A stretch of DNA of 64,000 nt from a bacterium (GCA_014896235.1 JADBKU010000016.1:55996-119995), one strand, 5' to 3'; shown: positions 45,353 to 56,389, counted from the stretch's first letter. Numbers and translations: made by a program. Notes: generated by a model from the letters alone, not told the origin.

Positions 45353-46691
45353 TGATGATTACGAACGCCATCAAAATGAAGAGCAGGAACAGCCCAACCT
45401 CCATCGCGATTTCGCGATGCCGCACCTTAAGCGGTTTTCCCCTCAATCCTTCGATCGCGAAAAACAGCAGATGTCCGCCGTCGAGCAACGGCACCGGCAA
45501 CAGATTGATAATGCCCAGTTCGATGCTGAGCATCACCGCGAACATCGCCAGGTCCGCAAGTCCCTGTTGCGCTTCCCGGCCCGCGACCTGCGCGATCATG
45601 ATCGGTCCGCCCAGGGCTTGACGCACCGGGGTTGCACCCGAAACGATTTGGTAAATTCCCAAAATGAGCGCGACGATCATGTTGCCGGTCTGGATGACGG
45701 CGCGCTTGCAAGCGTCGATCGGTCCGTCGCGCCTTATCCGCTCGTCGCCACGCGGCAACACGCCGATAATCCACATCGGTTTCTTCGATCCGTAAATTGT
45801 CGTCTCGGGCACGAGCTTCGGACGGATCGTGAAATCGAGCGTAGCCGCCTTTCCACCCGCTTCGGGACGCTGGATCACGAAATGGATGGGAGAGCCGCCG
45901 CTTGATTTGACCAGCGCCGACAACTCATCCCATGAATCGACTTTTGTCCCGTTGACCGATAACACGCGGTCGCCGCTGCGCAGTCCGGCCGCGTAAGCGG
46001 GCAAATCTTTCTGCATATCGCCGATTACCGGCAATGTGATCGGCGCGCCCAGCATGAATATCAACGCGATTACTATAGGCGCGAACAGGATATTCGCCGC
46101 CGGACCCGCCAGCACGATCGCGAACCGCCGCCTGAGCGGCTGCGTTGGAAAAGCGCGGGCGTTGAATTGCTCGATCAACGCCGACGGCTTGTTTTCTCCC
46201 AACCGTTCGCGCGCCAGCTTCGGCGTTCCGCAGGCGGCGATCTCTCGAATTACGATTGACTCCTCGACTTTCGGCTCGCGGCCGAGAATCAGGCGCGACC
46301 GTTCCGGCGAGATTGCGCCATCGGCGGCGATTTCGGCGACAATCGCTTTAATCGCGTCGTCCTGGTCGCGATTCTCGCGCGAAAGCAAGCCATTGGTCTT
46401 CGCCGCGCCAATCAGGTCCTGCTCAATCTCGCGAACGTAGTTTTCGACCGTCGCCGCGCTCGGTTGGTCGGAAATTTCGTCGCCGAGCATCCGCACATAG
46501 CCGCCCAACGGCGTTGCGCCAATCGCGTAGTCCGTCTCGCCGCGCCTTATTCCCCAAATCCGCGGCGGATAGCCGATCGAAAAGCGCAACACCCGCACGC
46601 CCATCCGTTTCGCGACGAAAAAATGGCCGGCTTCGTGAACCACGATCAAGATCGCGAATACGACAACGGCTGCGACAATCGATGTAATCAT
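45327..46691 (-). CDS. rseP: Site-2 protease RseP with an internal insertion
   Basis: Membrane zinc metalloprotease that performs the second cut in regulated intramembrane proteolysis. Visible are H19-E-A-G-H23 in the first helix, a PDZ domain (YAAGLRSGDRVLSVNGTKVDSWDELSALV) and the LDG motif NLLPVPLLDGGHLLFF. Between GGYVRMLGDE and FNARAFPTQPLRRRFAIVLAGP there are about 105 residues where relatives have about 20, mostly charged and helical (VENYVREIEQDLIGAAK to EESIVIREIAACGTPK). There is one PDZ domain, unlike E. coli RseP. Probable clients include anti-sigma factors such as the RskA protein at 3138-4004. Confidence 0.95.
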   Translation of the reverse strand: MITSIVAAVVVFAILIVVHEAGHFFVAKRMGVRVLRFSIGYPPRIWGIRRGETDYAIGATPLGGYVRMLGDEISDQPSAATVENYVREIEQDLIGAAKTNGLLSRENRDQDDAIKAIVAEIAADGAISPERSRLILGREPKVEESIVIREIAACGTPKLARERLGENKPSALIEQFNARAFPTQPLRRRFAIVLAGPAANILFAPIVIALIFMLGAPITLPVIGDMQKDLPAYAAGLRSGDRVLSVNGTKVDSWDELSALVKSSGGSPIHFVIQRPEAGGKAATLDFTIRPKLVPETTIYGSKKPMWIIGVLPRGDERIRRDGPIDACKRAVIQTGNMIVALILGIYQIVSGATPVRQALGGPIMIAQVAGREAQQGLADLAMFAVMLSIELGIINLLPVPLLDGGHLLFFAIEGLRGKPLKVRHREIAMEVGLFLLFILMAFVIINDISRIIG

Positions 46692-46736
46692 ATGAGCTGC
46701 TTATACGCGCTTAAACGCCAGCGAGGAACAATCGTC

Positions 46737-47534
46737 TTAAGAAGTACAATAGTAGGCAAAAGCCACGGCAAACAACAGGCCGCATACGCGATCGAGCAGG
46801 CCGCCATGACCGGGGAAAATCCATCCTGAATCTTTCACTCCAGCCACTCTTTTGTATGCCGAGTTCACCAGATCGCCTGCTTGCGCAAGAACGCTAACGC
46901 CAGCGGCAATCAACGCCATCGCCAGCCAGCTCCAATCCGGCTCCAGCCACGGACGCAGGATCAGCGCGGCGACAACGCAGGCGGCAAGTCCGCCGATCGC
47001 GCCTTCGATAGTTTTGTTCGGACTGACGCGCGGCGCCAATTTGTGCCGCCCGAGCATCCGTCCGGTGAAATAGGCGCCGCTGTCGCTCGCAACGACCATC
47101 AGGAATATCAGGATAATCTCCGCGATTCCGCCAGGCCGATTCCGCGTCATCGCGAGGTACGGAAAGAACCCTCCGACCCATAGCGCTCCGGCAAACAGGA
47201 ACCAGCCGTCACGAGGCACGTTTTCGGCGCCCCGACGCGCCACTTGCACCATCACCACAAGCATAATCAAGCCCGAGACGAATACGATTGCGGCCGGGAC
47301 TTTGCCCACGTCCATATATGCGAAAGTAAGCAGCGCGGCGCTCCAAAACACCGCAATCGCGACAATGAGCGCCGCCTCGACGCCGCTCGCCTGCGTCATC
47401 GAGATTAGTTCGTAAAGCGCCAACGCGGTCAGAACCGCGATAAACGCGGTAAAGACATGCGGCGGCGCCCAGAGCACGATCGCCAGCGCGACCGGCAACC
47501 CGATCGCCGCCGTCAAAAGCCTAGTTTGCAACAC
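46737..47534 (-). CDS. cdsA: Phosphatidate cytidylyltransferase
   Basis: Makes CDP-diacylglycerol from phosphatidic acid and CTP in the inner membrane. The 265 residues have about eight hydrophobic helices; the family signature is complete: DSGAYFTGRMLGRHKLAPRVSPNKTIEGAIGG and AGDLVNSAYKRVAGVKDSGWIFPGHGGLLDRVCGLLF. The start is GTG at 47534 (a TTG follows directly), overlapping uppS by 14 nt. Its product feeds PssA encoded downstream on the same strand. Confidence 0.96.
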   Translation of the reverse strand: MLQTRLLTAAIGLPVALAIVLWAPPHVFTAFIAVLTALALYELISMTQASGVEAALIVAIAVFWSAALLTFAYMDVGKVPAAIVFVSGLIMLVVMVQVARRGAENVPRDGWFLFAGALWVGGFFPYLAMTRNRPGGIAEIILIFLMVVASDSGAYFTGRMLGRHKLAPRVSPNKTIEGAIGGLAACVVAALILRPWLEPDWSWLAMALIAAGVSVLAQAGDLVNSAYKRVAGVKDSGWIFPGHGGLLDRVCGLLFAVAFAYYCTS

Positions 47535-48345
47535 GCAATGGCGTGGACGCGACGTTCTCGGCCACCGTACCGAATCGCCGTTGCCGCGCCTGGTAGGCTT
47601 CGAGCGCCGCCAGCAAGTCGCGTTCGCGGAAATCCGGCCACAGCGTCTCGGTGAAATAAAGCTCTGTATAGGCGAGTTGAAACAGGAAAAAATTGGAAAT
47701 GCGTATTTCGCCCGACGTTCTGATCAGCAGGTCGGGATCGGGAATTCCGCCGCTGCTGAGAGCGCCAGCGAAGGCCGACTCGTCGATTTGATCGGGACGT
47801 ATTTGACCCGCCGCCACCGCTTCGGCCAGCCGTCGCGCCGCCTTTGCGATTTCCTGCCGGCCGCCGTACGAAAGCGCCAGCGCCACCGTCATCCCGCGAT
47901 TCTCCGCAGTCGCCGCGATCGTGCGTTCCAGCGCGCTCCGGACCGGTGCCGGAAGCCGCTCCAGCTCGCCAAGGGCGATCACCCGGATTCCGCGCTTCAT
48001 CATGCGCTTGAGTTCAGTCGTCAGGTAGCGATGCAGCAACTGCATCAGAAAGCGCACTTCGCCGCCCGGACGTCCCCAATTTTCATGCGAGAAGGCGAAC
48101 AGCGTCAGATACGGGATACCCAGCTCCCGCGCCGCCTCGACGACCGCGCGAACCGAGTCTTTGCCGCGACGATGGCCCTCGCAGCGGGCGAGGCCGCGCT
48201 GATTCGCCCAGCGGCCGTTGCCGTCCATCACGATCGCAATATGGCGCGGCATCCGCGCCGCTGCGAGCGACAGATTGGGAAAGTCCGCTAACGGAAGGGT
48301 CGAGGCCACCGGCTGAAACGATTCGGCGCCGCTGAGACGGGCCAA
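47521..48345 (-). CDS. uppS: Isoprenyl (undecaprenyl) diphosphate synthase
   Basis: Cis-prenyltransferase making the C55 carrier for peptidoglycan and O-antigen. The 274 residues include PRHIAIVMDGNGRWANQRGLARCEGHRRG, LTLFAFSHENWGRPGGEVRFLM, and DPDLLIRTSGEIRISNFFLFQLAYTELYFTETLWPDF. The start is TTG at 48345, abutting the frr stop, with GGAGG just upstream. About 30 residues precede the conserved core. Confidence 0.96.
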   Translation of the reverse strand: MARLSGAESFQPVASTLPLADFPNLSLAAARMPRHIAIVMDGNGRWANQRGLARCEGHRRGKDSVRAVVEAARELGIPYLTLFAFSHENWGRPGGEVRFLMQLLHRYLTTELKRMMKRGIRVIALGELERLPAPVRSALERTIAATAENRGMTVALALSYGGRQEIAKAARRLAEAVAAGQIRPDQIDESAFAGALSSGGIPDPDLLIRTSGEIRISNFFLFQLAYTELYFTETLWPDFRERDLLAALEAYQARQRRFGTVAENVASTPLRVAN

Positions 48346-48900
48346 TCAAACCTCCATTATTTCCGCTTCTTTGGCGGCGAGTATACGGTCGATCTTTTCG
48401 ATGTGCTCGGTGGTAAGGGCCTGAACCTTGGCTTCGGCCGCGCGCAGCTCGTCATCGGTAATCTTTTTATCCTTGTGCTGCGCTTTGAGACGATCATTCG
48501 CATCGCGCCGATGGTTTCGTATCGAAACGCGGAATTCCTCGGCCATCTTGCGGATATGGCGCACCAGTTCCTTGCGCCGTTCCTCATTCAGTTCCGGAAT
48601 CGGAATCCGAATCACCTTGCCGTCATTCATCGGATTAAGCCCGAGGTCGGAGGTCTGAATCGCTTTTTCGATCTCGCTCATCGCCCCTTTGTCGTAGGGC
48701 GTGACGACCAGCAGGCGCGGCTCGGGAGCGGCAAGGCCGGCAAGCTGGCGCAGCGGCGTGCGCGCGCCGTAGTAATTGACGTGAAGATTTTCCAGCAAAG
48801 CGGTTGAGGCGCGTCCAGTGCGCACGCGAGCGAGTTCGGCGCGAAACGCGTTCAGCGCTTCGTCCATCTCCATCTGCGCAAGCTCGATTTCCTCGTTCAT
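48346..48900 (-). CDS. frr: Ribosome recycling factor
   Basis: Splits post-termination ribosomes with EF-G. The 184 residues match the family end to end: ALNAFRAELARVRTGRASTALLENLHVNYYGARTPLRQLA, LLVVTPYDKGAMSEIEKAIQTSDLGLNPMNDGKVIRIPIPELNEERRKELVRHIRKMAEEFRVSIRNHRRDAND. It lies 19 nt after pyrH in the standard rpsB-tsf-pyrH-frr order. Confidence 0.98.
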   Translation of the reverse strand: MNEEIELAQMEMDEALNAFRAELARVRTGRASTALLENLHVNYYGARTPLRQLAGLAAPEPRLLVVTPYDKGAMSEIEKAIQTSDLGLNPMNDGKVIRIPIPELNEERRKELVRHIRKMAEEFRVSIRNHRRDANDRLKAQHKDKKITDDELRAAEAKVQALTTEHIEKIDRILAAKEAEIMEV

Positions 48901-48919
48901 CTGGTCGGCGCCTCCGCGG

Positions 48920-49669
48920 TCAGGCGTCGCTTCCGACGCTGGTTCCGATCGCCTCGCCCATCACCGCTCTTTTTATATTACCCGTTTTGCGCAAATTAAA
49001 GACGATAATCGGCAGGCCATTGTCCATGCACATCGAAATCGCCGTCGAATCCATCACCTTCAGGTTCTTTTGCAGGACCTCGATATAGGTGAGCCGATCG
49101 AACCGGCGCGCGTCCGGATCGCGCACCGGGTCGCGATCGTAAACGCCGTCCACCGTGTGGCTCGCTTTGAGAATCACGTCGGCGCCGATTTCGAGCGCGC
49201 GCAGGCTGGCGGCCGTATCGGTCGTGAAATAGGGATTGCCGGTGCCGGCCGCGAAAATCACCACGCGGCCTTTTTCGAGATGGCGCGTGGCGCGGCGCAG
49301 GATATACGGCTCGCACACGGAATGCATCGCGATCGCCGACAGCACGCGCGTCGGCACGTCCAGTTGTTCGAGCGCGTTTTGCAACGCGAGCGCGTTGATC
49401 ACCGTCGCCAGCATCCCCATCTGGTCGGCGGTCGAACGATCCATCCCGCGCGCTTCGTATTCGCTGCCGCGCAGGATATTGCCGGCTCCGATCACCAGCG
49501 CAAGCTGGATTTTAAGAGCGGCGACGTCGCGCACTTCACGCGCGATTTGGGCCAGCGCTTCGGGATCGATTCCGCTGCCCTGGCGCGGGGCCAACGCCTC
49601 GCCCGACAGCTTCAGCAATACGCGCCGAAAGCGGGGTTTGTGATTTGCTTCGCTGTCCGCTTCGGCCAT
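48920..49669 (-). CDS. pyrH: Uridylate kinase
   Basis: Hexameric UMP kinase. The 249 residues include [73 protein letters not shown] and [42 protein letters not shown], all diagnostic. The N-terminus has a short charged extension of about 14 residues. It stands 57 nt after tsf. Confidence 0.97.
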   Translation of the reverse strand: MAEADSEANHKPRFRRVLLKLSGEALAPRQGSGIDPEALAQIAREVRDVAALKIQLALVIGAGNILRGSEYEARGMDRSTADQMGMLATVINALALQNALEQLDVPTRVLSAIAMHSVCEPYILRRATRHLEKGRVVIFAAGTGNPYFTTDTAASLRALEIGADVILKASHTVDGVYDRDPVRDPDARRFDRLTYIEVLQKNLKVMDSTAISMCMDNGLPIIVFNLRKTGNIKRAVMGEAIGTSVGSDA

Positions 49670-49726
49670 CGCGAAATTCCCCCTTTCGGCGCCGGCGGTA
49701 ACGAAAGATCGTCCGGCGGCTTCGGC

Positions 49727-50341
49727 TCAGGCCGCGCGCCCGTCGAGGTTTTCGCCAAGCTGGAAGCGGACGAAGCGCCGAACCTCGATTTTCTCGCCCA
49801 GCTTGCCCACGTATTCGCCGATCAGATCCTTGATCGTGCGGTTCGGATCGCGCACCCACGCCTGCTCATAGAGGCAGGACTCGGCGTAGAACTTTTCGAG
49901 CTTGCCGTCGACGATCTTGTTGATTACGGCTTCGGGCTTGCCGGCGCCGGCGGCCTGCGAGGCGTAGATCTGCCGCTCCTGCTCGATCACCTCGGCGGGC
50001 AATTCTTCGCGCCGCACGCTGCGTGGATTGGACGCCGCGATCTGCATCGCGAGTTCCTTCACCAGCGTCTGAAATTCCGGCGTCTTGGCCACGAAATCGC
50101 TCTCGCAGTTGACTTCGAGCAGCACGCCGAGCTTGCCGCCCGCGTGAATATAGGAGCCCACGGCGCCTTCCGACGCGACCCGCCCGGCGCGCTTCGCGGC
50201 GGCGGCGATGCCTTTTTCGCGCAGCCAGACAGCCGCGGCTTCAAGATCGCCCTTCGCTTCGGCCAGCGCCTTCTTGCAATCCATCACGCCGGCGCCGGTC
50301 TTGTCGCGCAGTTCTCTGACCAGATTAGCGTTTACGTCCAT
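49727..50341 (-). CDS. tsf: Elongation factor Ts (short form)
   Basis: Nucleotide exchange factor for EF-Tu. At 204 residues it is the short form found outside enterics. VRELRDKTGAGVMDCKKALAEAKGDLEAAAVWLREKGIAAAAKRAGRVASEG is the UBA-like start with the family signature, and LGVLLEVNCESDFVAKTPEF the core. It ends in QLGENLDGRAA. It is encoded 106 nt after rpsB. Confidence 0.97.
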   Translation of the reverse strand: MDVNANLVRELRDKTGAGVMDCKKALAEAKGDLEAAAVWLREKGIAAAAKRAGRVASEGAVGSYIHAGGKLGVLLEVNCESDFVAKTPEFQTLVKELAMQIAASNPRSVRREELPAEVIEQERQIYASQAAGAGKPEAVINKIVDGKLEKFYAESCLYEQAWVRDPNRTIKDLIGEYVGKLGEKIEVRRFVRFQLGENLDGRAA

Positions 50342-50447
50342 TATTAATTCCGGGGAAACTTCCCATCCAAGTCTTTAATAGGCAAAGGCGCGCGGGCATC
50401 AGCCGCCGCGCGGCCGATACCGGATTCAGCGGCCGGCGTCGCGCGAG

Positions 50448-51212
50448 TCAAACCTGCTGCGGCGGCGGTTCGGGCGCCGGCTGCTCCTCGATCGCCTCGT
50501 CCTCAAGGCCCTTGGCCCGCTCCTCGGCCAGGCGCTTGCCCTCAATCACGGCGTCGGCGATCGCGGCGGTGAACAGCTTGATCGCGCGAATCGCATCGTC
50601 GTTGCCGGGCACTCGATACGCTATCAAATCGGGATCGCAATTGGTGTCAACCACCGCGATTACCGGAATGCCCAGACGGTTCGCTTCGGCGACGGCGATT
50701 TCCTCTTTCTTGGTGTCGATCACCCAGAGCGCGTCGGGCAGCTTGCGCATGTTCTTGATGCCCGCAAGGTTGGCCATCAGCTTGGCGTGCTGCTGCGCGT
50801 TCTCGCTCATCTCTTTCTTGGTGAGCGCCTGGATCATCTCCGGATCCGCCATCATTTCCTCGAGCTTCTTGAGCCGCTCGATCGAGGCGCGGATGGTCTG
50901 GAAATTGGTCAGCATCCCGCCCAGCCAGCGGTTGTTGACATAGAACATTCCGCAGCGTTCGGCCTCTTCGCGCACGATATCCTGGGCCTGCTTCTTGGTG
51001 CCGACGAACAGGATTGTGCCGCCCTGGGCGGCGAGGTCGCGCGCGAACTCATAGGCGGCGCGAAACATCTTCACGGTCTGCTGGAGGTCGATGATGTAGA
51101 TGCCGTTGCGGGCGCCGAAGATGTAGGGCTTCATCTTCGGATTCCAGCGGCTGGTCTGATGGCCGAAATGGACGCCGGCCTCAAGCAGCTGCTTCATGCT
51201 GATTTCGGTCAT
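50448..51212 (-). CDS. rpsB: 30S ribosomal protein S2
   Basis: The 254-residue small-subunit protein: [87 protein letters not shown] and [37 protein letters not shown]. The C-terminal tail is acidic, Pro-rich and disordered ([14 protein letters not shown]). It opens the rpsB-tsf-pyrH-frr-uppS-cdsA-rseP series. The 123-nt gap after rho probably carries a promoter, but none is clear. Confidence 0.98.
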   Translation of the reverse strand: MTEISMKQLLEAGVHFGHQTSRWNPKMKPYIFGARNGIYIIDLQQTVKMFRAAYEFARDLAAQGGTILFVGTKKQAQDIVREEAERCGMFYVNNRWLGGMLTNFQTIRASIERLKKLEEMMADPEMIQALTKKEMSENAQQHAKLMANLAGIKNMRKLPDALWVIDTKKEEIAVAEANRLGIPVIAVVDTNCDPDLIAYRVPGNDDAIRAIKLFTAAIADAVIEGKRLAEERAKGLEDEAIEEQPAPEPPPQQV

Positions 51213-51335
51213 TTAGAGTCTCTCTTTGGTTCTCGCTTTGCCGTCTCGCGGCGCTAACCCGCCATCATAGCCGTCCGGGCGTAGGTTGCATAGGGTGAAA
51301 CCCGGGCGCGACGGCGGCATCCCGCGGCGCGACGG

Positions 51336-52817
51336 CTAGCCGTTCATCGAATCGAGAAATTCCTCGTTGGTCTTCGTGCCCTGCATCTTGTCGAGCAGGA
51401 ACTCCATCGACTCGACCGCGTTCAGCTGCGAAAGCAGCTTGCGCAAAATCCAGACCCGATTGAGCGTGCTGCGCGGCAGCAACAGCTCTTCCTTGCGCGT
51501 CGAGGAGCGCTGAATATCGATGGTCGGGAAGATGCGCTTTTCAAGCAGCCGGCGGTCGAGCGCGATTTGCTGATTGCCGGTGCCCTTGAACTCTTCGAAG
51601 ATCACTTCGTCCATCCGGCTGCCGGTATCGACCAGCGCCGTGGCGATAATCGTCAGGCTGCCGCCGTCCTCGGTATTGCGGGCGGCGCCGAAAAATTTCT
51701 TGGGCTTGTGCAGCGCGTTGGAATCGACGCCGCCGGAAAGAATCTTGCCGGAAGGCGGCACGACCGTGTTGTAGGCGCGCGCGAGCCGCGTAATCGAATC
51801 GAGCAGGATCACGACGTCGCGCCCGTGCTCGACCAGGCGTCGCGCCTTCTCGATCACCATTTCGGCCACCTGCACGTGACGGGTCGCCGGTTCGTCGAAG
51901 GTCGAGCTGACCACCTCGCCCTGCACCGAGCGCAGCATGTCGGTGACTTCTTCGGGCCGTTCGTCAACCAGCAGCACGATCAGGATGACTTCCGGATGGT
52001 TGTGCGCGATCGCTTTCGCGATCGCCTGCATCATCATGGTTTTGCCGGTGAACGGCGCCGCCACGATCAGGCCGCGCTGCCCTTTGCCGATTGGCGCGAT
52101 CAAATCGATGATCCGGGTGGTGTAATCCTCGTGATCGTATTCGAGCTTGAGCCGCTCCTCCGGATAGAGCGGAGTCAGATTGTCGAACAGGATCTTGTCG
52201 CGCGCCTTTTCGGGCTCTTCGTAATTGATCGATTCGACCTTGAGCAGGGCGAAATAGCGTTCGCCCTCCTTGGGCGGCCGGATCAGGCCAGAAACGATAT
52301 CGCCAGTGCGCAGATTGAACTTCCGGATCTGGCTCGGAGAGATATAGATATCGTCGGGACCGGGCAGATAGTTGTAGTCGGGCGCGCGCAGAAAGCCGAA
52401 ACCGTCGGGCAGAATTTCAAGCACGCCCTCGCCCAGAATCGAACCGCCGCGCGCGGCCTGCGCCTGCAGGATCGCGAAGATCATCTCCTGCTTGCGCATG
52501 TTGATCGCGCCGTCGATCGCGTAGTCGCGGGCGATTTGCGCGAGCTCGGTGATTTTCGCGCCCTTCAGGGCCTTCAGATTGAGCGCGCCGGTCTCGCTGA
52601 TCACCGGCACGGCGGCGTGGCGGTTGGGCACGAACGGCCGGGCCTCGGCCGGGCGCGCGGCGCCGTTTGCGTCGGCCGGCGGCGCCTCGACCGGCGGCTG
52701 GGAGACCGCATGATGCGGGTGATGGCCGCGTGGCCGGATAATCGCCGCCGGAGCCTGATGGCCCTCTTCGAGCGGCTCTTGCGAATCGTGTTTGGTCGCT
52801 CCTCGTCCTTTACCCAT
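51336..52817 (-). CDS. rho: Transcription termination factor Rho
   Basis: Hexameric RNA helicase that ends transcription. From ATG 52817 the protein has 493 residues: a His/Pro/Ala-rich disordered leader ([20 protein letters not shown]), the N-terminal RNA-binding part ([20 protein letters not shown]), the cold-shock-like domain ([37 protein letters not shown]) and the RecA-like motor. The P-loop reads VAAPFTGKT where most Rho proteins have VxPPKAGKT or similar. The Q-loop and R-loop regions ([37 protein letters not shown]) are canonical. GGGGAGGG precedes 52817; earlier in-frame starts exist. Confidence 0.97.
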   Translation of the reverse strand: MGKGRGATKHDSQEPLEEGHQAPAAIIRPRGHHPHHAVSQPPVEAPPADANGAARPAEARPFVPNRHAAVPVISETGALNLKALKGAKITELAQIARDYAIDGAINMRKQEMIFAILQAQAARGGSILGEGVLEILPDGFGFLRAPDYNYLPGPDDIYISPSQIRKFNLRTGDIVSGLIRPPKEGERYFALLKVESINYEEPEKARDKILFDNLTPLYPEERLKLEYDHEDYTTRIIDLIAPIGKGQRGLIVAAPFTGKTMMMQAIAKAIAHNHPEVILIVLLVDERPEEVTDMLRSVQGEVVSSTFDEPATRHVQVAEMVIEKARRLVEHGRDVVILLDSITRLARAYNTVVPPSGKILSGGVDSNALHKPKKFFGAARNTEDGGSLTIIATALVDTGSRMDEVIFEEFKGTGNQQIALDRRLLEKRIFPTIDIQRSSTRKEELLLPRSTLNRVWILRKLLSQLNAVESMEFLLDKMQGTKTNEEFLDSMNG

Positions 52818-53087
52818 ATACCCTCCCCGCATCCTGACTGTCCCCACAATTTTTGATTTTGTTCTCCAGGCGTTTGGAGGCGCCCGTTCCGGCGACGATG
52901 CGAAATTTTTCTTGCCGGCCTGCGTTCCGGCCGGCGGGTTGCTTGATCCGCCTCGAGGATACCCTGCTTAAATCGCCACGCCGGCTGCTGCAAAGCGTCG
53001 CCGTCGGCTGTTGCTGATTCGATCTTCGTCCCGGGGCGGGCAGATTCCGAAATTCGATCCGCGTCGGCGCATTCGATGCGGGAGTTC
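52818..53087 (-). other. Long 5' leader of rho
   Basis: About 270 nt lie between the predicted transcription start and the rho ATG. No leader ORF of note was seen. A 7-bp hairpin (GCCGGCC / GGCCGGC) at 52914-52935 is followed on the minus strand by A-rich, not T-rich, sequence, so it is not an intrinsic terminator. In E. coli rho is autoregulated within a leader of similar size; that role is inferred here. Confidence 0.45.
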
Positions 53088-53093
53088 ATCCTG

Positions 53094-53122
53094 AAAGTAG
53101 CCAAGGGGCGCCAATCTGTCAA
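53094..53122 (-). promoter_or_regulatory. Predicted sigma-70 promoter of rho
   Basis: On the minus strand consensus TTGACA, 17 nt, TACTTT. It lies just beyond the end of rluD and gives the long rho leader. It is one of the best promoter matches in the window. Confidence 0.6.
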
Positions 53123-53152
53123 CGATACAGCCGCGCCGCCGCCCGCTCCGGT

Positions 53153-54136
<984 letters not shown>

Positions 54137-54160
54137 CGCGACGCGCCGCCGGCCCGGCCG

Positions 54161-54751
54161 TCAGGCGCGGATGGTCGTGGGATGCGCCGCTTCGTACCGC
54201 TTGATCGCCTCGTCATGGGCAAGCGTAAGGGCGATATCGTCGAGCCCTTCGAGCAGGCATCGCTTCGGAAACGGGTCGATGTCGAACCGCGCCGACCATC
54301 CGGCGCCGTCAGACACCTTTTGACCAGCCAGATCGACCGTCAGCCGGTAGTCCTCATTGCGTTTGATCGCGGCGAAAATCGCGTCCACCTCGTCCGGTTT
54401 GAGGATAATCGTGAGCAGGCCGTTTTTGAGGCAATTGTTGCGGAAGATGTCGGCGAAAGTCGGCGCGATAATCGCCTTGAAACCGAAGTCGGCCAGCGCC
54501 CAGACCGCGTGCTCGCGCGAGCTTCCGCATCCGAAATTGGCGCGCGCGACCAGAATCGTCGCTTTTTCGAAGCGCGGCTGATTGAGAACGAACTGGCTGT
54601 CGGGTTGATTGCGCCAATCGTAGAACAGGCCGCGGCCGAGTCCGCTGCGCACGACGGCCTTGAGAAACTGCTTGGGAATGATCTGATCGGTGTCGACGTT
54701 GGGCCGGTCGAGCGGAGCGACGATGCCGGTGAAATTCTTGAAGGGTTCCAT
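54161..54751 (-). CDS. leuD: 3-Isopropylmalate dehydratase small subunit
   Basis: Partner of LeuC in isomerising 2- to 3-isopropylmalate. The 196 residues show the swivelling-domain pattern: NFTGIVAPLDRPNVDTDQIIPKQFLKAVVRSGLGRGLFYDWR, FGCGSSREHAVWALADFGFKAIIAPTFADIFRNNCLKNGLL. The length fits the enteric-type subunit (about 200). It lies 31 nt after leuC and is unlinked to leuA and leuB, which are 14 kb away. Confidence 0.97.
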   Translation of the reverse strand: MEPFKNFTGIVAPLDRPNVDTDQIIPKQFLKAVVRSGLGRGLFYDWRNQPDSQFVLNQPRFEKATILVARANFGCGSSREHAVWALADFGFKAIIAPTFADIFRNNCLKNGLLTIILKPDEVDAIFAAIKRNEDYRLTVDLAGQKVSDGAGWSARFDIDPFPKRCLLEGLDDIALTLAHDEAIKRYEAAHPTTIRA

Positions 54752-54782
54752 CGATGCGGTTTCCTTTCACGCCCGAGTTGAA

Positions 54783-56192
54783 TCAGCGGTTCGCCCACTC
54801 CCTGACGTCCACGAAATGACCGGCGACTGCGGCCGCGGCGGCCATGATCGGGCTGACCAGATGGGTCCGGCCGCCCTTGCCCTGCCGCCCTTCGAAATTA
54901 CGGTTCGAGGTGCTGGCGCATCGTTCGCCCGGCCGCAGAATATCGGGATTCATGCCGAGGCACATGCTGCATCCCGCCTCGCGCCACTCGAAGCCAGCTT
55001 CCTTGAAGATGCGGTCGAGACCGAGCTTTTCGGCTTCGAGTTTGACCTGCTCCGACCCCGGCACGACCATCGCGTTGACGGTCGCTGCGACTTTGCGGCC
55101 TTTGACGATCGCGGCGGCAGCCTGCAGGTCGCTGATTCGCGAATTGGTGCATGAGCCGATAAAGACGCGGTCGATGCGTACGTCCTGGATTGGCACGCCC
55201 GGCTGCAACCCCATGTATTCGAGCGCCAGTTCGGCGGCTCTGCGCGCGGTCGCGTCGGCGAAACTCGCGGGATCGGGAACTTTGCCCGTGACTTCTGTGA
55301 CCATTCCCGGATTGGTTCCCCAAGTGACTTGCGGAGCGAATTCCGAGGCTTTGAAGGCGACGGAGCGGTCGAATTTGGCGCCGTCGTCAGTGCGGAATTT
55401 CAGCCATTCGCGCGAAATGCGCTCGAACTCGGCGCCCGCGGGAGCATAGCGGCGGCCACGCAGGTAATCGACGGTCTTCTGGTCGGCCGCGATCATCCCG
55501 GCGCGCGCCCCGCCCTCGATCGACATGTTGCACACGGTCATCCGCTCTTCCATCGACATCGCGTCGAAGGTCGAGCCGCGATACTCGATCACGTGGCCGG
55601 TGCCGCCGTCGGTCGTGATGCGTCCGATGATGCCGAGGATGACGTCCTTCGCGGTCACGCCAAGACCGAGCTGGCCATCGACGCGGACTTCCATCGTGCG
55701 CGGCTTCGCCTGCCAGAGGCATTGCGTCGCCAACACGTGCTCGACCTCGCTGGTGCCGATGCCGAAGGCGAGCGCGCCGAACGCGCCGTGCGTCGCGGTA
55801 TGGCTGTCGCCGCATACGATCGTCATGCCGGGCTGCGTCAGCCCCAATTCGGGCCCGATCACGTGAACGATGCCCTGCTCGACCATCCCGAGATCGAACA
55901 GCTTGACGCCGAACTCCTTGCAGTTCTTACGCAGCATCTCGATTTGCAGCCTGGCGTCGGGGTCCGCAATCGGCAGCGAGCGATCGGTGGTCGGCACGTT
56001 GTGATCCATCGTGGCGAACGTGCGATCGGTCCGGCGCACCTTGCGTCCGGCCTTGGCGAGGCCTTCGAAGGCCTGCGGCGAGGTGACCTCGTGAATCAGG
56101 TGAAGATCGATATAAATCAGCGCCGGCTCGCCCGATTGTTCGCGGACGACGTGAGCGTTCCAGATTTTATCGAAGAGCGTTTGCGCTGCCAT
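54783..56192 (-). CDS. leuC: 3-Isopropylmalate dehydratase large subunit
   Basis: Iron-sulfur aconitase-family subunit, 469 residues. [12 protein letters not shown] starts the fold; [20 protein letters not shown] and [14 protein letters not shown] follow; the [4Fe-4S] ligands are Cys in [14 protein letters not shown] and the [10 protein letters not shown] pair. [23 protein letters not shown] ends the protein. The start is ATG at 56192, where homologues begin; a TTG frame reaches 56225. It opens a leuC-leuD-rluD run. Confidence 0.97.
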   Translation of the reverse strand: MAAQTLFDKIWNAHVVREQSGEPALIYIDLHLIHEVTSPQAFEGLAKAGRKVRRTDRTFATMDHNVPTTDRSLPIADPDARLQIEMLRKNCKEFGVKLFDLGMVEQGIVHVIGPELGLTQPGMTIVCGDSHTATHGAFGALAFGIGTSEVEHVLATQCLWQAKPRTMEVRVDGQLGLGVTAKDVILGIIGRITTDGGTGHVIEYRGSTFDAMSMEERMTVCNMSIEGGARAGMIAADQKTVDYLRGRRYAPAGAEFERISREWLKFRTDDGAKFDRSVAFKASEFAPQVTWGTNPGMVTEVTGKVPDPASFADATARRAAELALEYMGLQPGVPIQDVRIDRVFIGSCTNSRISDLQAAAAIVKGRKVAATVNAMVVPGSEQVKLEAEKLGLDRIFKEAGFEWREAGCSMCLGMNPDILRPGERCASTSNRNFEGRQGKGGRTHLVSPIMAAAAAVAGHFVDVREWANR

Positions 56193-56234
56193 AACGTGGA
56201 ATTTGCTCCTCCACTTGAAACTCAAAGAGTAACA

Positions 56235-56264
56235 GGATTAGCCGAGCGCGCCTATCAAGGTCAA
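56235..56264 (-). promoter_or_regulatory. Possible leuC promoter
   Basis: On the minus strand TTGACC, 18 nt, TAATCC, about 40 nt before the leuC start. The -10 is weak. The same 197-nt gap must also hold the promoter of the divergent GMC gene. No Leu-rich leader or terminator hairpin like that of leuA is present. Confidence 0.35.
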
Positions 56265-56389
56265 AAACCGCATGCCTGCGACCGTCGGACGTCCCTGCAA
56301 TAAACGCTAGCAATCTAATGCTAATGGACGTATTATTGACCAATCGCGGCGCATAAACAGCCCGCATCCGCCGCGGCAAAAGGGGGCAC

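Noticed and set aside
51264..51269. TATGAT as an rpsB promoter -10
   Set aside because: No -35 at a useful distance; the match alone is too weak to list.
52914..52935. Intrinsic terminator in the rho leader
   Set aside because: The hairpin is followed on the minus strand by A-rich sequence, not T, and the stem is only 7 bp.
56193..56389. A second leucine attenuator before leuC
   Set aside because: No Leu-rich short ORF and no hairpin-plus-T run on the minus strand.
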